11,333 nt of DNA. Source: Hepatocystis sp. ex Piliocolobus tephrosceles (lineage: Eukaryota; Apicomplexa; Aconoidasida; Haemosporida; Plasmodiidae). The notes beneath the pieces are model-generated. The model saw only the letters and a program-made list of their open reading frames with translations, did not search any database and was not told where the DNA came from. Within the stretch, counting starts at the first letter, position 1. Each line of letters opens with the position of its first letter. This document shows positions 8,803 to 11,333 of the stretch, one piece after another. The position numbers and the translations under genes were made by a program. Location: assembly GCA_902459845.2 (NCBI GenBank), contig CABPSV020000659.1:1-11333 (forward strand), given 5' to 3'.

Positions 8803-9233
8803 TATTAATTTTTTATACACAATTTTTTTTTTTACATTGATTTTTTAAACATAATTTTTTTTTGATTTTTTTTTTTTTCAAAAACATGTTGAAAAATTCG
8901 GTATTAAAAAAATATAAAAGAATAATGATGTATTAAAAAAACTAAAAAAAACAAAATGTGATGTGATTTATTCAGTTAACATAAATTTTAATGCATTATT
9001 TTTGTACGTTTACATATAATAATGTTTTTTTTTTTTTTTTTTATTATTTTAATACTTATGTATAAGGCTCCTTTTAATAAATGTGTTAAGTGCGAAAACA
9101 TACACTTTATAAATTAATTTTAAAAAATAAGATAAAAAAACACGTTCGCAATAAATAACAAATATATATAAATGCTTTTTAAGTTTAATTTTTATTTTTT
9201 TCGACTTTTTATATTTATATTAATTAAAAAAAA

Positions 9234-9850
9234 ATGCGAAATCAAAAAGTGCCTTTACTTAAAAATGAAGATGAATTATCAAAATGCATTGAATTATTGA
9301 AAATAAAAAGACAGGAAATTCATGAAAAAATTTTAAAGGTACTTACATATTAAATATTGAAAGCAACAATTTATTTATTGTTTTATTGTGTCTTGTCTGT
9401 ATTTATGTCCGTATTTATGTCTGTATTTATGTCTGCGTTGTGTCTACATTGTGTCTACATTGTGTCTACATTGTGTCTACATTGTGTCTACATTGTGTCT
9501 GTTGTTTTTTTCACATTTTTTCTATTTTGTACTTATTTTATTTTACATTTTTTTTTTTTTAAATTCTACATGAGGAAGAGAGTAAAGACCGGATACAGAA
9601 GGAAATAAGTTTATTATCTGAAAAGTTACAAGATGTATGTGAAAGCATAAATCGAAAATATCAGACTCGTTTAGAATATGATAAAACAATAAAAGAAACT
9701 TCATCAGCATATTCGAAAATAAGAGAATCTGCTAAATCATTGTTACACATTTTGAAACGAGAAGAAAGTCAATTGGGTGATAAAATATACACTATGGCAA
9801 ATGAAGAAGATATTAAATCACTTAGAAATTTAAGAACAGTACACAAATAA
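9234..9850 (+). CDS. DIP13: SSNA1/DIP13 homologue (deflagellation-inducible protein), two exons, 126 aa
   Basis: Exon 1 is 9234-9338 and exon 2 is 9575-9850, joined in phase 0 across a 236-bp intron (donor AAG|GTACTT; acceptor ACATGAG, the first AG after the T tract). The product is 126 aa, close to the ~119 aa of human SSNA1 (NA14). It is nearly all coiled coil (about residues 12-110). Family landmarks are visible in order: the LSKCIELL...KRQEI segment, then EE-x3-RIQKEI-x-LL, then the NRKYQTRLEYDKTI-x-ET segment, then AKSLLHILKRE. The C-terminal tail (NEEDIKSLRNLRTVHK) is specific. From family knowledge, these proteins self-assemble into fibrils along microtubules and associate with basal bodies, and the Toxoplasma homologue is reported at basal and apical structures. 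If the intron were retained, the product would stop after 39 residues. An acceptor six bases downstream would remove two Glu. Confidence 0.9.
9395..9494. repeat. Two adjacent minisatellites inside the DIP13 intron
   Basis: Three copies of GTC(T/C)GTATTTAT (12 bp, 9395-9430) are followed, after a short GTCTGCGTT linker, by five perfect copies of GTGTCTACATT (11 bp, 9440-9494). The array takes up about 40% of the intron. It leaves the frame open in several phases, which produces spurious ORFs. Confidence 0.92.
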
Positions 9851-10199
9851 TTAACAAAAGTTAAGAGCCTAATTATGCAATTTATTACTATTGCTAGATA
9901 AAGGAGAAAAACACACATGCATACATACATATGTATGTACACTCTTATTAGTTGTATTTTCAAAATGAATATGTGACCATATAAAAAAAACCAGGTATAG
10001 GAAATTAAATCTGATAAGGCAAAAAGGTACGTTAACACCTGTAGGTTATTTTATGTAGGGTTTACAATTTGACTTATATGAACAATCCTCTTTAAGTAGC
10101 AAAAAGTAAAATCATTGAGATGGATGGGACTAATTTATTCATGTGCTCATAATAAATGTATTTATGCATGTTTATACGTGTGAACATATTTGTATGTGT

Positions 10200-10248
<49 letters not shown>

Positions 10249-10651
10249 CCCTTTTTAACACTTGTCTATGCTAATTTATTATAAGAAAATGAATTAAGCA
10301 TTAAATATACAAACATATTTTTATTAATTTGTATGTTTTTGTGGTATACGAATATACATTTTCACAACAAAACAAATGTAACACTGTAAAAAATGTCATG
10401 TATATGATATATTTAAAATATGTATAAAACTATGTATAAAAATGTGAAAATAAAAAATGAACATATGTGCTTTTTAATTCAGTGCAGTATTGAATATATA
10501 CACGCGTATATTTATATATTGGTAAAAAAAAAAAAAAAAGCTGTTTTGGAAAATATAAATCGAACTATAATGATATGTTTTTTTTTTTTTTTTTTTTATT
10601 TATTTTTTTCATTCGGTACCTAACTTAGTTAATAACCTACATTTTCCAAAT
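9851..10651. other. Spacer between DIP13 and the right-edge candidate gene
   Basis: It holds the DIP13 3' UTR, a perfect 18-bp palindrome at 9922-9939 (TACATACATATGTATGTA), a 48-nt poly(T) at 10201-10248 and T tracts before 10610. A 39-nt open segment at about 10489-10527 is bounded by AATTCAG and GGTAAAAA and could be mistaken for a tiny exon. I do not support it as coding. No RNA gene is recognised. Confidence 0.55.
10201..10248. repeat. 48-nt poly(T)
   Basis: Uninterrupted T run downstream of DIP13. Confidence 0.9.
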
Positions 10652-11333
10652 ATGATTTATGAAAATTCATTTAAATTGGGTATATATATATATATGTACC
10701 AAGTGATATAGTGGGTACTGCATTTTTATTTTACTACATGAGCGGGCAAATTCATTTCAGTAGAGCAACATTTGAATTGTCAGTTATTATCTACATATAA
10801 TAACGCTCAATAAATTTAAAGCCGTACTAATTCCATTTAAATTTTTTAACTTTTAAATATGAAATAAATTTGAAAAAGTGAATTTTTATTGTTTAAAAAA
10901 AAAAGTATTTTTTTTTTTTTATATCATAATATTAGCTTTTTATTCACAGATTTATTAAGTTTTTTTTTTTTTTACCAGATGCTTTATACGCATATATTAC
11001 AAAAGCGAAAAATAAAAAAGCAAAAAGCGAAAAGCAAAAAATAAAAAAGCAAAAAATAAAAAAGCAAAAAATAAAAAAGCAAAAAATAAAAAAGCAAAAA
11101 ATAAAAAAGCAAAAAATAAAAAAGCAAAAAATAAAAAAGCAAAAAATAAAAAAGCAAAAAATAAAAAAGCAAAAAATAAAAAAGCAAAAAATAAAAAAGC
11201 AAAAAATAAAAAAGCAAAAAATAAAAAAGCAAAAAATAAAAAAGCAAAAAATAAAAAAGCAAAAAATAAAAAAGCAAAAAATAAAAAAGCAAAAAATAAA
11301 AAAGCAAAAAGCAAAAAAGCAAAAAAGCAAAAA
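10652..11333 (+). CDS. Candidate 5' part of a Lys-rich repeat protein gene, partial at window end
   Basis: Exon 1 (10652-10679) is ATG plus eight codons and one base (MIYENSFKL + G) before a GTATATATA donor. Exon 2 (10979 to the edge) follows a T tract ending TTTACCAG. The 299-bp intron is phase 1, and the split codon completes to GAT (Asp), giving DALYAYITKAKNKKAK at the start of exon 2. The frame then stays open for all 355 bases to the edge, with 18 perfect IKKQK pentapeptides (11041-11310) and then SKKAKKAK. A 15-bp period keeps the frame, and an A-rich sense strand is normal for Plasmodium coding DNA. The protein is not recognised. It has no signal peptide or membrane segment in the visible part. 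The alternative is that the array is non-coding and the exon fit is chance. Confidence 0.5.
11041..11310. repeat. 15-bp minisatellite, 18 identical copies
   Basis: Eighteen exact copies of ATAAAAAAGCAAAAA, with variant units on both sides (related GCAAAAAGCGAAAA sequence from about 11006, and AAAAAGC units after 11310). Perfect identity implies recent expansion. The - strand is open in all three frames but would encode only Phe/Leu/Ile/Cys/Ala repeats. The + strand is open in two frames, both Lys-rich. Confidence 0.95.

Larger units (their letters stand above)
7924..9233. other. Intergenic region between the small gene and DIP13
   Basis: No coding exon is supported. The region includes the end of the small gene's 3' UTR, a GC-richer patch with inverted repeats (8061-8133), a 48-nt poly(A), a 22-bp duplication and T tracts. 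The right part (from about 8400) should hold the DIP13 promoter and 5' UTR. A 16-codon ATG reading frame near 8886 is a possible uORF and nothing more. Confidence 0.6.

Noticed and set aside
9357..9608. + strand ORFs of 61 and 83 codons overlapping DIP13
   Set aside because: They translate the intron minisatellites (MSVF and LHCVYIVS repeats) and run out of frame into exon 2.
9922..9939. Perfect 18-bp palindrome as a transcription-factor or recombination site
   Set aside because: It is a (TACA)n/(TGTA)n microsatellite meeting at CATATG. Such palindromes arise readily in this composition, and no other evidence supports a site.
10489..10527. Possible 13-codon exon between AATTCAG and GGTAAAAA
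   Set aside because: The splice-like edges are there but no partner exons in compatible phase were found, and the encoded stretch is TA-repeat-like (Tyr/Ile).
10944..11330. Three - strand ORFs of 105-128 codons across the right minisatellite
   Set aside because: All three frames are open because the complement is T-rich with no stops. They give Phe/Leu/Ile/Cys/Ala repeats, against the A-rich sense-strand bias of Plasmodium genes. The + strand reading is preferred.

Overview
The window is nuclear chromosomal DNA from a very AT-rich malaria parasite (genus Plasmodium). The signs are long poly(A)/poly(T) and (TA)n tracts, short introns with a GT donor and a T-tract before the AG acceptor, asparagine/lysine-rich low-complexity protein segments, and a ubiquitin-L40 gene of apicomplexan type. 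I cannot name the species. The genes are housekeeping or cytoskeletal types, so this looks like a chromosome-internal region rather than a variant-gene subtelomere.

Layout: 1-2508 is gene-poor. It holds a 10-bp minisatellite that passes into a 15-bp one (1-260), two neighbouring perfect hairpins (318-407), an extreme poly(T) block (809-1340) and microsatellites. A three-exon + strand gene (2509-4328) encodes a 401-aa protein that I read as a BAR-domain membrane-curvature protein with an Asn-rich linker and a conserved-looking C-terminal helix. Tail to tail with it, on the - strand, lies the two-exon ubiquitin-60S ribosomal protein L40 fusion gene (5271-6018). Head to head with that is a small intronless + strand gene (7502-7768) encoding an unrecognised 88-aa protein. 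Its stop codon sits inside the first of ten perfect-length 17-bp repeats, and every copy carries TGTAAATA (a PUF/Pumilio-type site in RNA) plus an AATAAA hexamer. Next, in tandem, is a two-exon gene (9234-9850) for a 126-aa SSNA1/DIP13 coiled-coil protein whose intron carries two small minisatellites. At the right edge I infer the 5' part of a further + strand gene: a 28-nt first exon (10652-10679) and a phase-compatible second exon (10979 to the window end) whose 15-bp repeat encodes a Lys-rich pentapeptide array.

The genes do not form one pathway. Each is a separate transcription unit. The BAR-like protein (membrane shaping) and DIP13 (microtubule, basal and apical structures) are both plausible cell-architecture factors, while UBI-L40 supplies ubiquitin and a ribosomal protein. 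The observations most worth following are the tandem PUF-type array in the 3' UTR of the small gene, the BAR assignment, and the unfinished Lys-repeat gene at the right end.
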